Shown here one piece after another: positions 8,010 to 19,416 of a stretch of DNA of 64,000 nt. Position 1 is the stretch's first letter, and every line of letters starts with the position of its first letter. The translations under genes and the position numbers were made by a program. The notes beneath the pieces are model-generated. The model did not search any database. It worked only from the letters and a program-made list of their open reading frames with translations, and had not been told where the DNA came from. This stretch comes from Streptomyces koelreuteriae. Lineage in GTDB: Bacteria > Actinomycetota > Actinomycetes > Streptomycetales > Streptomycetaceae. Where the stretch lies: NCBI RefSeq assembly GCF_018604545.1, contig NZ_CP075896.1, positions 5,518,001 to 5,582,000 on the forward strand, written 5' to 3'.

Positions 8010-8037
8010 TACCGACCTACTTCGAAGGGTGCCACTC

Positions 8038-8976
8038 ATGGCCTCCTCCCGTCCCGCGCTCATCGCCCTCACCGCACTCGCGTCCGTCTCCTGGGGCACG
8101 ACCTACGCGGTCACCACCGAGTTCCTCCCGGCCGACCGCCCCCTGTTCACCGGGCTGATGCGCGCCCTGCCTGCCGGACTGCTGCTGCTCGCCCTCGCCC
8201 GGGTGCTGCCGCGCGGTGCCTGGTGGTGGAAGGCGGCGGTGCTCGGCGCGCTCAACATCGGCGCCTTCTTCCCGCTGCTGTTCCTCTCGGCGTACCGGCT
8301 GCCCGGCGGCATGGCGGCGGTCGTCGGCTCGGCCGGGCCGCTCTTCGTGGCCGGCCTCGCGGCGCTGCTGCTCGGGCAGCGGCCGACCCCGCGCACGCTG
8401 CTGACCGGGGCCGTGGCCGCCTTCGGCGTCAGCCTCGTCGTGCTGCGCGCGGCCGGGGCACTGGACGCGCTGGGCCTGCTCGCGGCCCTCGCCGCCACCG
8501 TCTCCATGTCCGCCGGAACGGTCCTCACCCAACGCTGGGGCCGCCCCGAAGGCGTCGGCCCGCTCGCCCTCACCGCCTGGCAACTGACCGCGGGCGGCCT
8601 CCTCATCGCCCCCCTCGCCTTCCTGGCCGAGGGCCCGCCCCCGGCACTGGACGCCCGCGCGGCCGGCGGCTACCTCTACCTCGCCGTCGCCAACACGGCA
8701 CTCGCCTACTGGCTCTGGTTCCGCGGCATCGGCCGCCTCACCGCCACCCAGGTCACCTTCCTCGGCCCGCTCTCCCCACTGACCGCGGCGGTTGTCGGCT
8801 GGGCGGCCCTCGGCCAGACGCTGACGCCGGTGCAACTGGTGGGCATGGGGCTGGCGTTCGGCGCGACGGTGGCGGGGCAGATCGGGGCCCGGAGCAGGAC
8901 GGCCCCGCGAACGTTCAGCTTCGCCGCGAAGAGCGGACGCGAAAGGGACGCCCGGCAGACCGCCGGGCGCCCCTGA
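8038..8976 (+). CDS. EamA (DMT superfamily) exporter
   Basis: Membrane transporter of 312 aa with ten predicted helices arranged as two EamA repeats (first starting LIALTALASVSWGTTYAV, second near LGLLAALAATVSMSAGTVL). It has the usual W-G-T/S entry motif in helix 1 and the conserved GGYLYLAVANTALAYWLWFRG region in the second half. The ATG at 8038 is preferred because GAAGGG lies 8 bases upstream; an in-frame GTG at 8029 is the alternative. It is divergent from MarR and under the palindromic operator. Members export metabolites, amino acids or drugs; the substrate is not predictable here. The 3' end contains a GC hairpin (8945-8973) within the last codons that may end transcription before the convergent pepN. 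Confidence 0.93.
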   Translation: MASSRPALIALTALASVSWGTTYAVTTEFLPADRPLFTGLMRALPAGLLLLALARVLPRGAWWWKAAVLGALNIGAFFPLLFLSAYRLPGGMAAVVGSAGPLFVAGLAALLLGQRPTPRTLLTGAVAAFGVSLVVLRAAGALDALGLLAALAATVSMSAGTVLTQRWGRPEGVGPLALTAWQLTAGGLLIAPLAFLAEGPPPALDARAAGGYLYLAVANTALAYWLWFRGIGRLTATQVTFLGPLSPLTAAVVGWAALGQTLTPVQLVGMGLAFGATVAGQIGARSRTAPRTFSFAAKSGRERDARQTAGRP

Positions 8977-8989
8977 GCCGAACCGCCGG

Positions 8990-11569
8990 CTAGCGGCCGG
9001 CCGCCGCGTCCGCCTGCTGGGCCCGCAGGGCGCGCTCCACGCCCGCGCGGGACTCCGAGACCAGGCGCTTGAGGGCCGCGTTCGGGCCCGCGGCGGTCAG
9101 CCAGGAGTCGGTCTTGTCCAGGGTCTCCTGGGAGACCTGGACGGTCGGGTAGAGGCCGACGGCGATCTGCTGGGCCATCTCGTGGGAGCGGGACTCCCAG
9201 ATGTCCTTGACCACCTCGAAGTACCGGTCGGCGTAGGGGGCGAGCACCTCACGCTGGTCGGTCTGGACGAAACCGGCGATGACCGCTTCCTGCACGGCGT
9301 TCGGCAGCTTGTCGGAGTCGACGACCGACGCCCACGCCTCCGCCTTGGCCTCCTCGGTCGGGCGGGACGCCCGGGCGGTGGCGGCGTGCCGCTCACCGGC
9401 GGCCGTACGGTCACGGTCGTACTCGTTCGCGATCTCCGCCTCGTCGAACCGGCCGACCGCCGCGAGCCGCTGCACGAACGACCACCGCAGCTCCGTGTCG
9501 ACGACCAGGCCCTCGACGGTCTGCGAGCCGTCCAGCAGCGCGTCCAGCACGTCCAGCTGCTCCGGCGTGCGGGCCGTCGCGGCGAACGCGCGCGCCCACG
9601 CGAGCTGGTGGTCGCTGCCCGGCGCCGCCGCCCGCAGATGGGCCAGCGTCGCGTCGGTCCAGCGGGCCAGCAGCGCCTCGCGGGCGGCCGGGTCGGCGTA
9701 CAGGTCGATGGCCAGCTTGACCTGGCGGTGCAGCGACTGCACCACGCCGATGTCGGACTCCTTGCCGATGCCGGACAGCACCAGGGAGAGGTAGTCGCGG
9801 GCCGCGAGCTCGGCGTCGCGGGTCATGTCCCAGGCCGACGCCCAGCACAGGGCACGCGGCAGCGAGGACTGGAAGTCGCCGAGGTGCTCCGTGACGACCG
9901 CGAGGGACTGCTCGTCCAGGCGGACCTTCGCGTACGACAGGTCGTCGTCGTTGAGCAGGATCACGGCCGGACGGCGCTTGCCCACCAGCTGCGGTACGGC
10001 CGTCAGCTCGCCGTCCACGTCCAGCTCGACGCGCTCCTCGCGGACCAGCTTGCCGCTGGCGTCGTCCAGCTCGTAGAGGCCGACGGCGATCCGGTGCGGC
10101 CGCAGCGTCGGCTCGCCCTTCGCGCCGGCGGGCAGGGCCGGGGCCTCCTGGCGGATGGCGAAGGACGTCACGACGCCCTCGGCGTCCGTCTCGATCTCCG
10201 GGCGCAGGACATTGATGCCGGCCGTCTCCAGCCACGCCTTCGACCAGGACTTCAGATCACGCCCCGAGGTCTCCTCCAGGGCGCCCAGCAGGTCGGACAG
10301 ACGCGTGTTGCCGAACGCGTGCGCCTTGAAGTACGCCTGCACGCCCCGGAAGAACTCGTCCTCACCGACGTACGCGACGAGCTGCTTCAGAACGGAAGCC
10401 CCCTTCGCGTAGGTGATGCCGTCGAAGTTGACGAGCACGTCGTCCAGGTCGTTGATCTCCGCCATGATCGGGTGCGTCGACGGCAGCTGGTCCTGGCGGT
10501 ACGCCCACGTCTTCATGGAGTTGGCGAAGGTGGTCCACGAGTGCGGCCAGCGCGACTCGGGATGGGCCGCCTGGCAGGCGACCGACGTGTACGTGGCGAA
10601 CGACTCGTTCAGCCACAGGTCGTTCCACCACTCCATCGTCACGAGGTCGCCGAACCACATGTGGGCCAGCTCGTGCAGGATGGTCTCCGCGCGCACCTCG
10701 TACGCCGCGTCCGTCACCTTCGACCGGAACACGTACTGGTCGCGGATGGTCACCGCGCCCGCGTTCTCCATCGCGCCCGCGTTGAACTCCGGCACGAAGA
10801 GCTGGTCGTACTTCTCGAACGGGTACGCGTAGTCGAACTTCTCCTGGAACCACTCGAAGCCCTGCCGGGTCACCTCGAAGATGGCGTCCGAGTCGAGGTA
10901 CTCGGCGAGCGAGGGACGGCAGTAGATACCGAGTGGGACGGACTGGCCGTCCTTCTCGTACACGCTGTGCACGGAGTGGTACGGGCCGACGATCAGCGCC
11001 GTGATGTACGACGAGATGCGCGGGGTCGGCTCGAACGTCCAGACGTTGTCCTGGGGCTCCGGAGTGGGGGAGTTGGAGATGACCGTCCAGCCCTCCGGCG
11101 CCCGCACGGTGAACTGGAAGGTCGCCTTGAGGTCCGGCTGCTCGAAGCTCGCGAACACCCGGCGGGCGTCCGGAACCTCGAACTGGGTGTAGAGGTAGGC
11201 CTGGTCGTCGACCGGGTCGACGAACCGGTGCAGGCCCTCACCGGTGTTGGTGTACGCGCAGTCGGCGACCACCCGCAGGATGTTGCGGCCCTGAAGCAGC
11301 CCGGGCAGGGCGATCCGGGAGTCCGCGAAGACCTCGGCGGGGTCGAGGGAGTCCCCGTTCAGAGTCACCTCGTGCACGGCCGGGGCGACGAGGTCGATGA
11401 ACGACCCGGCACCGTTCTCGGCGGTCACATCGAAGCGCACCGTGGTCACGGACCGGTAGGTGCCGCCCTCCTGCGCGCCGGAGAGATCGAGTTCGATCTC
11501 GTACGAGTCAACGGCGAGCAGCTGCGCCCGCTGCTGCGCCTCTTCGCGGGTCAGGTTTGTGCCAGGCAC
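8990..11569 (-). CDS. pepN: Aminopeptidase N (M1 family zinc metallopeptidase)
   Basis: Cytoplasmic broad-specificity aminopeptidase of 859 aa. M1 landmarks are GAMENAG for the substrate amino terminus, the zinc motif HELAH (His299, Glu300, His303) and the third ligand Glu322 in WLNESFATY. The C-terminal about 400 residues form the ERAP1-like helical domain. The GTG at 11569 has GAGGAGA about 6 bases upstream. The N-terminus (PGTNLTREEAQQRA) closely matches that of the second aminopeptidase N at 36515-39103, showing they are paralogues. It is transcribed alone and divergent from the DUF1203 gene. Confidence 0.97.
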   Translation of the reverse strand: MPGTNLTREEAQQRAQLLAVDSYEIELDLSGAQEGGTYRSVTTVRFDVTAENGAGSFIDLVAPAVHEVTLNGDSLDPAEVFADSRIALPGLLQGRNILRVVADCAYTNTGEGLHRFVDPVDDQAYLYTQFEVPDARRVFASFEQPDLKATFQFTVRAPEGWTVISNSPTPEPQDNVWTFEPTPRISSYITALIVGPYHSVHSVYEKDGQSVPLGIYCRPSLAEYLDSDAIFEVTRQGFEWFQEKFDYAYPFEKYDQLFVPEFNAGAMENAGAVTIRDQYVFRSKVTDAAYEVRAETILHELAHMWFGDLVTMEWWNDLWLNESFATYTSVACQAAHPESRWPHSWTTFANSMKTWAYRQDQLPSTHPIMAEINDLDDVLVNFDGITYAKGASVLKQLVAYVGEDEFFRGVQAYFKAHAFGNTRLSDLLGALEETSGRDLKSWSKAWLETAGINVLRPEIETDAEGVVTSFAIRQEAPALPAGAKGEPTLRPHRIAVGLYELDDASGKLVREERVELDVDGELTAVPQLVGKRRPAVILLNDDDLSYAKVRLDEQSLAVVTEHLGDFQSSLPRALCWASAWDMTRDAELAARDYLSLVLSGIGKESDIGVVQSLHRQVKLAIDLYADPAAREALLARWTDATLAHLRAAAPGSDHQLAWARAFAATARTPEQLDVLDALLDGSQTVEGLVVDTELRWSFVQRLAAVGRFDEAEIANEYDRDRTAAGERHAATARASRPTEEAKAEAWASVVDSDKLPNAVQEAVIAGFVQTDQREVLAPYADRYFEVVKDIWESRSHEMAQQIAVGLYPTVQVSQETLDKTDSWLTAAGPNAALKRLVSESRAGVERALRAQQADAAAGR

Positions 11570-11813
11570 GCGGTCATCTCCTCGTTATGGGTGGGTTGCG
11601 CCATCTTTCCACGGCAGCTTCGCATCGGGCGACGACCTGGGCGTCTCCTAGGGATACCCCTCGGGATGCTCCTCGGGCGGCGAGGGTGTGGGCGAACTCC
11701 CGTACCGCCGCCGTCTCCCCGTCCCGGTGCCGCACCAAACCGGCGGCCGTACCGGCGAGGGGAGGGCGACGTCCGGAATCCGCCGGTACGGCGGGCCCGC
11801 GCGAGCGAGCCTG

Positions 11814-13723
<1,910 letters not shown>

Positions 13724-14278
13724 GTGCTGCTGCGTGGAAGGGCCCGGCGCGTCCGGGGGACGCACGCCGGCGACGATCCGCAGAGCGAGGCTGATCCGCT
13801 GGACGCGGCGCAGGAACGCCGGGTGCGGGCGGTGCTCGCGCTGGGCGGGGTGCCGCAGGCGGACCTGCCGGACGGGGTGCAGCAGGTCCGGCTGCGGCTG
13901 CTGGAGCGGGCCGCGAGCGGGCGGGAGGCGCCGCGGGACGTCTCGGCGTGGGCGGCGGTCGTCGCCTCCAACCTGGCCATGGACTGGCACCGGGCCAAGC
14001 GCCGCCAGGAGCGGCTCGGGGAGCGGCTGGCCGCCCTGCGCCAGCCGACGGCCCACCCCTCCGGCGAGGACACCAGCGTGCTGTCCGCCGCCGTCGCCCA
14101 GGGCCTGGACGAGCTGCCCGACGCCCAGCGCCAGGTCGTCGTCCTGCGCTTCTACGCCGATCTGCCGGTGCGGTCCATCGCCGAGCAGCTCGGCGTCCCG
14201 GAGGGCACGGTCAAGAGCAGGCTGCACACGGCGGTACGGGCTCTGCGCGCCCGCCTGCACGAGGACGAGGTGGTGTGA
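13724..14278 (+). CDS. RNA polymerase ECF sigma factor (SigE-70 type)
   Basis: Extracytoplasmic-function sigma factor of 184 aa. Region 2 is seen as DVSAWAAVVASNLAMDWHR with the RQERLGERLAALR extension. Region 4 is LDELPDAQRQVVVLRFYADL followed by the helix-turn-helix VRSIAEQLGVPEGTVKSRLH. The start is GTG 13724 after GAGGGGGG. The next gene begins one base after its stop and encodes a single-pass membrane protein that is probably its regulator, so the pair would respond to an envelope or surface cue. The tandem repeat upstream may belong to its promoter. Confidence 0.92.
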   Translation: MLLRGRARRVRGTHAGDDPQSEADPLDAAQERRVRAVLALGGVPQADLPDGVQQVRLRLLERAASGREAPRDVSAWAAVVASNLAMDWHRAKRRQERLGERLAALRQPTAHPSGEDTSVLSAAVAQGLDELPDAQRQVVVLRFYADLPVRSIAEQLGVPEGTVKSRLHTAVRALRARLHEDEVV

Positions 14279-14279
14279 C

Positions 14280-15134
14280 ATGACCGCCCGGAACGAGAAC
14301 AACGAGAACGACTCCGTCCGGCGTGACGGCAGTGACGGTTGTGGCGGCAGTGACGGCTGTGGCGGCGGCGAGTACGACGGCATGGACGCCCTGATGGCGG
14401 CGATCCTCGGTGACCCGGTGCCGGAGGGCGCCCGCCGGGACGCCGACTACCTGGCGGCCCACAGCGCGGCTGTCACCGACGTCGCGCTCCTGCGGGAGCG
14501 GCTCACGCTGCTGGGGGACACCCTGGCAGGGCCGACAGCAGGTCCACGGGCTGCCGCGAACGGCGCCGGGCCGCGGGCGCCCGTCGACACGGTGGTGAGG
14601 GAGTTGCCCGTGAGGTCGCGGCGGAACCGTCCCCGGCCCCTCTCCCTGGCCCTGCGCGGTCTCGCCGCCGCCGCGGCCGCCACCGTCGTCGTGGGCATGG
14701 GGTGGCTTGTCGTACAGGGCGGTGGCGGTGGCGGGGACGACTCGGGGGGCAACTCCTCGGCCGCCGACTCCGCGGCGAAGCCGCAGCAGGGCAGCGAGGA
14801 CGCCAAGCTCAGTCACGCCGGCTATCTCGCCTGCGCCCGGCTCGTCGTCGAGGGCACCGTCGCCGAGGTCGAACCCGTCCCCGGCACCGGACAGGACCGC
14901 GTCACCCTCGACGTGGAGCGCTTCTACAAGCCTGCCAAGGGGCAGAAGCGGGTCGTGTTCCCGATGAGCGAGGACATCGACCCCCGGCTGCGGCCGGGCG
15001 ACCACGTCCTCATCGGGATCACGGGCGGGCAGGCCGAACCGGACCACTGGAGCGTCGGAGAGAAGGAGATCGCCCACGACCGGGCCTGGATCACCGCCGC
15101 CCTGCCCGATTCGCGCACGACCACCTGCCCATAG
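14280..15134 (+). CDS. Single-pass membrane protein, probable anti-sigma partner of the ECF factor
   Basis: Protein of 284 aa whose ATG follows the sigma-factor stop by one base. The N-terminal cytoplasmic part has a Gly/Cys/Asp repeat (GSDGCGGSDGCGGGE) and a helical stretch (MDALMAAILGDPVPEGARRD), but no zinc H-x3-C-x2-C signature. One membrane helix spans about residues 123-142. An extracytoplasmic Gly/Ser linker leads into a C-terminal domain of about 110 residues (VEGTVAEVEPV...HVLIGITGGQAEP) with a beta-rich look. Position and topology suggest control of the sigma factor, although sequence homology to known anti-sigma domains is not evident to me. Confidence 0.75.
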   Translation: MTARNENNENDSVRRDGSDGCGGSDGCGGGEYDGMDALMAAILGDPVPEGARRDADYLAAHSAAVTDVALLRERLTLLGDTLAGPTAGPRAAANGAGPRAPVDTVVRELPVRSRRNRPRPLSLALRGLAAAAAATVVVGMGWLVVQGGGGGGDDSGGNSSAADSAAKPQQGSEDAKLSHAGYLACARLVVEGTVAEVEPVPGTGQDRVTLDVERFYKPAKGQKRVVFPMSEDIDPRLRPGDHVLIGITGGQAEPDHWSVGEKEIAHDRAWITAALPDSRTTTCP

Positions 15135-15148
15135 AGGCACATGAAGAA

Positions 15149-15176
15149 GGGCGGGCGCCCATCCGGACGCCCGCCC
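15149..15176. terminator. Convergent GC hairpin terminator
   Basis: GGGCGGGCG (15149-15157) pairs perfectly with CGCCCGCCC (15168-15176) across a 10-base loop, between the 3' ends of the sigma-partner gene and the convergent subtilase gene. There is no T-tract, as is usual in Streptomyces. Confidence 0.7.
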
Positions 15177-15196
15177 ACAGAGACTGTCGGCCGGAG

Positions 15197-18100
15197 TTAC
15201 GGCACGACCTTCTCGATCTTCACGCTGCCCAGGCCCGCGACCGTGCCGCGCGCGTTGACCAGCTGGACCTGACCGAAGAACTCACGCCCCTCGGGAGCGG
15301 CCGCCGCGGCGGTGACGCTGCCCGAGACCGTGGCCGACGCGCCCGTGCCCAGCTTCACCGGCACCGAGCCGTCGACACCGACGGTGCCGAGGGACGCGGA
15401 GAAGAACACGTCCTGGTAGTCGTAGGCGGTGGTGCCGGCCGGCACCGAGTAGCCGACGACCTCGACGGTGTACTTACCGGCGGCCGGGGAGGGGACGGAG
15501 ACCGACTCCTCCGAGTCGCCGTCGGCGGAGCTGCCGACCTGCGTACCGGCGGCGTTGTAGACCGCGAGGTCCAGGTCAGCGGCCGTGTCCGAGACACCGC
15601 CGATGGCGACGTCCAGGGACTTCGCGCCCGCGGGCACCTCGACCGTGGTGGTCTGCGTCTCGCCCTGCTTGATCGACGGACGGGTCGTCTTCGCCGAGCC
15701 GAGCGGGCCGCCCACCAGCTTGCCGTCGAGCGCGGCGAAGCCGTTCGTCACCTTCCAGGAGGCGGTGGCCGGGGTGCCGACCTTCGCCTCGGGCACGGTC
15801 ACGGTCTCCGGGTCGAAGGCCGCGCCGAGCACGGCGACATCCAGCTTGTACGGGTTGTCCAGCAGCGGCGACGTACGGCGCGACTCGACCTCGATCTCCC
15901 ACACGCCCGGCTGCGGGTTCGCGTACGAACGCAGGTCGGGGCGGCAGGTGTTGGCCGGGTTGGTGTAGTTCGGGTAGCAGTTGATCGTCGACGTCGGGTC
16001 GGACGGGACGCCGTAGGGGTGGATGGAGATGAACCGGGTCTGGCTCTTGTCCTTCAGCCCGCTCATCGCGACCTCGAGCGTCTTCGCGCCCTCGGGCACG
16101 GTGACGTAGTAGTGCTGCGAGCTGTTGCGCTGCACCGAACCGGAGGCGGAGAAGGTGTACTTCAGCGGCTCGGCGGCGACGACCGTGTGCAGGACCTGCC
16201 GGTCGATGCCCTCGGTCTTCGGGTCGTCGACCTCGAGGATCGCGCTCTTGATACCGGCGGACTTCGGCGCGGCCTGGACCTTGACGGTCACCGGCTGGTT
16301 CAGCGGCAGCTTCACCTCGTCGGAGCCGACGACGCGGAACGTGCCGCCCGCGTTGTTCTCGAAGTGCAGCTCGTGCCGGATCGCCTTGTCGGCGCCGGAC
16401 GTACGCGTGACGGTGACCTCGTAGGTCTTCTTCTGACCGGCCTTCAGGCCGCCCTCACGGTCGTAGAGGCCCGTGCCGAAGCCCGGGGTCTTCAGGAACT
16501 GGTCGATCGCGGTGTCGACCGGCGCCTTCACCGTGTAGGCGTGCGAGGTGGCGTCGTCGCGGATCGAGTCCCAGGCGTCCTCGATGTTCATGAGGCCCGC
16601 GCCCTCCTCGTACGCCTGCACACCCTTGATGTGGTCGGCGGTCGAGGTGAGGGCCGTGCGCAGGGTCGCCGGCGTGAGGTCGATCTTCTTCTGCTTCGCG
16701 GCGGACAGCAGCAGCGCGGCGGCACCGGCGGCCTGCGGGGAGGCCATCGAGGTGCCCTGGAGCATGCCGTAGCCGGCCGGCAGGGTGTAGCCCGCCTCGG
16801 CGACCGGGGCGCCCGGCATCCAGGTCTGGATGGTGTTGATCGCGGCACCCGGGGCGACCAGGGTCGGGGTGAAGCCGCCGTCCTCACGCGGGCCGCGCGA
16901 GGAGAACGGCATCAGCGCGTATTTCTTCTCCACGACCGAGCCGTAGTTGGCGGCCCAGGTCTCCTTGGAGACGGACGCGCCCACCGAGATGACCTTCTCG
17001 GCCAGGGCCGGGTCACCGATGGTGTTGGTGCCGGGGCCGGAGTTGCCCGCGGAGATCACCAGCTGGACGCCGTACTCGTCGATCAGGCGCGTGTACAGCT
17101 CGGCGCGCGCGTTGTTGCCGTCGTTCAGCGCCGGCAGACCGCCGATGGACATGTTGACGATGTCGACGCCGCGCTTGGTGACGAGGTCGATCATGCCCTC
17201 GGTGAGCGCGACGTTGGTGCAGCCGCCCGACCAGGTGCAGGCGCGCGAGGAGACCAGCTTGGCGCCCGGAGCGGCGCCGTCCATCTTGCCGCCGAACAGG
17301 CCGTTCGCGGCGGTGATGCCGGCGACGTGCGTGCCGTGCTCGGACTCGATGACGCCGATGTTGACGAAGTCGGCCTTCGCGCCGGACGCGGTGACGACGT
17401 CCTTGCGGATCTCGACGACGAACGGCTGCCGCTCGGCGATGTCGGTCTTCGGGTCGTCGGTGCCGAAGTAGCCGACCTGGAAGCCGTCCTTGTACGGCTT
17501 CATCGCGGTGTCGTCACCGAAGTCGTTGTTGTTGTTCAGGTCGACGCGGACCGTGCCGGACGCGGCGTCGTACAGCATGCCCCAGGCGTCGGTGGTGTCG
17601 CCGTCCCGGTTGGCGTCGCCCGCCGCGTCGCCGCCGGTGGTGTACGACTCCAGGAAGGTGCTGACCTTGTAGGAGCCCGCCGGGGCCGTCCAGGTCTTCC
17701 CGCCGTAGGTGAAGCTGGGCCCGGAGACGGAGGCGGTCATCGGGCGCCAGGTGCGGTCGCCGTCGACGACCGGGTCGGTCGCGGTGACCCAGTCGACGAT
17801 CTTCCGCTCGCCGGTGGTGGTCTTCTGCAGCGCCGGGTGGCCGAGGTCCACACCGGAGTCCAGGATGCCGATGGTGATGCCGCGGCCGTCGGCCTTCGGG
17901 TGGTCCTCGACGAAGTCGACCGCGCCCGTCTCGAAGGACGGGTTGTACGGGTTCTCCGCCGGGGTCTTCTTCCCGGGGGCCGGGTAGGTGCCCTTCGCGG
18001 CCTTGGCGCCCTTGGCGGCGTCCGCGCTCGGCGTCGGGTCGTCCAGCGGGATCTCCTCGCGCAGGTCGATGCCGTGCACGGAGGAGAGCTTGGCGGCGGC

Positions 18101-18490
18101 GGCGATGGCCGAGTCCGCCCGGGAGGTCGGGACGGTGGCGCGGACGTAGCCCAGCTTGTCGTCGGCCCGGCCCACCGTGCCGCCCTTGACCGCGTCCAGC
18201 TGCCCGGCGACCTGCTCGGTCTTGCCCGGCGCGGTGGCGATCATCATCGTGACGGTCTTGTCGCCGTCGGCCTTGGCCTCCGCGAGGAGGTCCGCGTCGT
18301 CCGAACCGAGCTTGTCGGGCGCGGACTTGACGTCCGGGTCGGCGGGGGCGGAGGCGCCCGGGCCGTCGGCGGCGAAGGCCAGGGGGATCGGCCCGGCCGC
18401 GGAGAGCGCGGCGACGAGACCGGCGGCCACGGCTATCCGGGCCACACGTCTCGGGCCCGATATCGGGTCTCGCTGGGGGGTGAGGGTCAT
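15197..18490 (-). CDS. Secreted S8 family serine peptidase (subtilisin-like)
   Basis: Large exported subtilase of 1097 aa. ATG 18490 has AAGGG six bases upstream; an ATG two codons earlier (18496) is too close to that site. A signal peptide covers about residues 13-41 (ends PLAFA). An inhibitor-like propeptide (about 60-160, VTMMIATAPGKTEQVAGQL) precedes the catalytic domain: Asp211 in GILDSGVDLGHP, His388 in EHGTHVAGITA and Ser581 in GTSMASPQAAG. The unusually long Asp-His gap (177 residues) indicates an inserted segment. The remaining about 500 residues are beta-rich domains resembling pre-peptidase C-terminal folds. It probably works in extracellular protein degradation. Monocistronic. Confidence 0.95.
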   Translation of the reverse strand: MTLTPQRDPISGPRRVARIAVAAGLVAALSAAGPIPLAFAADGPGASAPADPDVKSAPDKLGSDDADLLAEAKADGDKTVTMMIATAPGKTEQVAGQLDAVKGGTVGRADDKLGYVRATVPTSRADSAIAAAAKLSSVHGIDLREEIPLDDPTPSADAAKGAKAAKGTYPAPGKKTPAENPYNPSFETGAVDFVEDHPKADGRGITIGILDSGVDLGHPALQKTTTGERKIVDWVTATDPVVDGDRTWRPMTASVSGPSFTYGGKTWTAPAGSYKVSTFLESYTTGGDAAGDANRDGDTTDAWGMLYDAASGTVRVDLNNNNDFGDDTAMKPYKDGFQVGYFGTDDPKTDIAERQPFVVEIRKDVVTASGAKADFVNIGVIESEHGTHVAGITAANGLFGGKMDGAAPGAKLVSSRACTWSGGCTNVALTEGMIDLVTKRGVDIVNMSIGGLPALNDGNNARAELYTRLIDEYGVQLVISAGNSGPGTNTIGDPALAEKVISVGASVSKETWAANYGSVVEKKYALMPFSSRGPREDGGFTPTLVAPGAAINTIQTWMPGAPVAEAGYTLPAGYGMLQGTSMASPQAAGAAALLLSAAKQKKIDLTPATLRTALTSTADHIKGVQAYEEGAGLMNIEDAWDSIRDDATSHAYTVKAPVDTAIDQFLKTPGFGTGLYDREGGLKAGQKKTYEVTVTRTSGADKAIRHELHFENNAGGTFRVVGSDEVKLPLNQPVTVKVQAAPKSAGIKSAILEVDDPKTEGIDRQVLHTVVAAEPLKYTFSASGSVQRNSSQHYYVTVPEGAKTLEVAMSGLKDKSQTRFISIHPYGVPSDPTSTINCYPNYTNPANTCRPDLRSYANPQPGVWEIEVESRRTSPLLDNPYKLDVAVLGAAFDPETVTVPEAKVGTPATASWKVTNGFAALDGKLVGGPLGSAKTTRPSIKQGETQTTTVEVPAGAKSLDVAIGGVSDTAADLDLAVYNAAGTQVGSSADGDSEESVSVPSPAAGKYTVEVVGYSVPAGTTAYDYQDVFFSASLGTVGVDGSVPVKLGTGASATVSGSVTAAAAAPEGREFFGQVQLVNARGTVAGLGSVKIEKVVP

Positions 18491-18696
18491 CGGCATCCCT
18501 TGTTGGTAAAGGAACGAGCGGGAACGACCAGGACCGATCGACCCTGGTCGCAACGGTCCGAACGCGAGCCCGGACGATCGCACAGCTTTGCGTAAGGGCA
18601 CGCTCTTTGGGGACTGTTGACCGAAACGAGATGGATGTATGGGGAAAACCCGCGATGCGTTTTGCGGGCATCAGTCCTGAAGGCGGCGAAATCGGT

Positions 18697-18708
18697 TAAC
18701 GTCCCTGG
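18697..18708 (+). promoter_or_regulatory. Predicted -10 element for a leaderless Nudix mRNA
   Basis: TAACGT at 18697-18702 fits the TANNNT -10 consensus and ends 6 bases before the GTG start at 18709. There is no Shine-Dalgarno sequence, so transcription probably begins at the start codon. Inferred from spacing only. Confidence 0.55.
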
Positions 18709-19185
18709 GTGCGAGAGAAGTTGAGGGTGGCGGCCTACGCCGTATGCGTCCGTGACGGACAGATCCTGCTCGCCCGCTCACCCGCCCAGGACGGCACCCC
18801 CGAGTGGGTCATGCCGGGCGGCGGCATGGAGCACGGCGAGGATCCCTACGACACCGTGCGACGGGAGGTGGAGGAGGAGACCGGGTACCGGATAGAAGTG
18901 ACCGGACTGCTCGGCGTGGACTCCTCCCACCGCGTCTTCCGCGACGGCTTCGGACGCTCCGTGGACCATCACGGCGTCCGGTTCGTCTACGAGGGCCGCA
19001 TCACCGGCGGCGAACTGCGCAACGAGGTGGGCGGCTCCACCGACCTCGCCGCCTGGCAGGACCTCGACGCCGTGCCAGGCCTGGTCCGCATCGGGCTGGT
19101 CGACACGGCGCTGAGGCTGTGGCGGGAGCGCCCGGCCGGCGGGCGGCTCAACGGGGTCCCGGTGCAGGGAATGGGTCCGGAATAG
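18709..19185 (+). CDS. Nudix hydrolase
   Basis: Protein of 158 aa with a complete Nudix box: GGGMEHGEDPYDTVRREVEE continuing to ETGY, matching GX5EX7REUXEEXGU, near residues 39-62. The family cleaves nucleoside diphosphates linked to other moieties (oxidised dNTPs, nucleotide sugars, ADP-ribose and others); the substrate cannot be read from the box. The start is GTG 18709 with a -10-like element placed for a leaderless transcript. It is divergent from the subtilase and followed by the Tat-exported phosphoesterase in the same direction, with 231 bp between them, so it is probably a separate unit. Confidence 0.93.
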   Translation: MREKLRVAAYAVCVRDGQILLARSPAQDGTPEWVMPGGGMEHGEDPYDTVRREVEEETGYRIEVTGLLGVDSSHRVFRDGFGRSVDHHGVRFVYEGRITGGELRNEVGGSTDLAAWQDLDAVPGLVRIGLVDTALRLWRERPAGGRLNGVPVQGMGPE

Positions 19186-19416
19186 TTGCAGTACCCCGGA
19201 AGATGAACGCCGAGTGACCGACTCCGGGCCGTTCCCGGAGCGGTCGTCGACGCGGAGGGTGGGCCAAGATCCACGTACGGTGATCGGTGCTGCCCGTTGC
19301 CGTCGCGTTTACGTACAGGTCATCCCCGGTGCCAACGATCCAGTGTGAGCGGGGTGTTCGTTCGACGAACGCCCCGCGACCACTGCCGACGCGTTCGTAC
19401 TCGGGGAGAGAAGCGC

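Noticed and set aside
14702-18595. Long plus-strand open frame opposite the subtilase gene
   Set aside because: Low-complexity product antisense to a gene with an intact catalytic triad and signal peptide; no ribosome-binding site.
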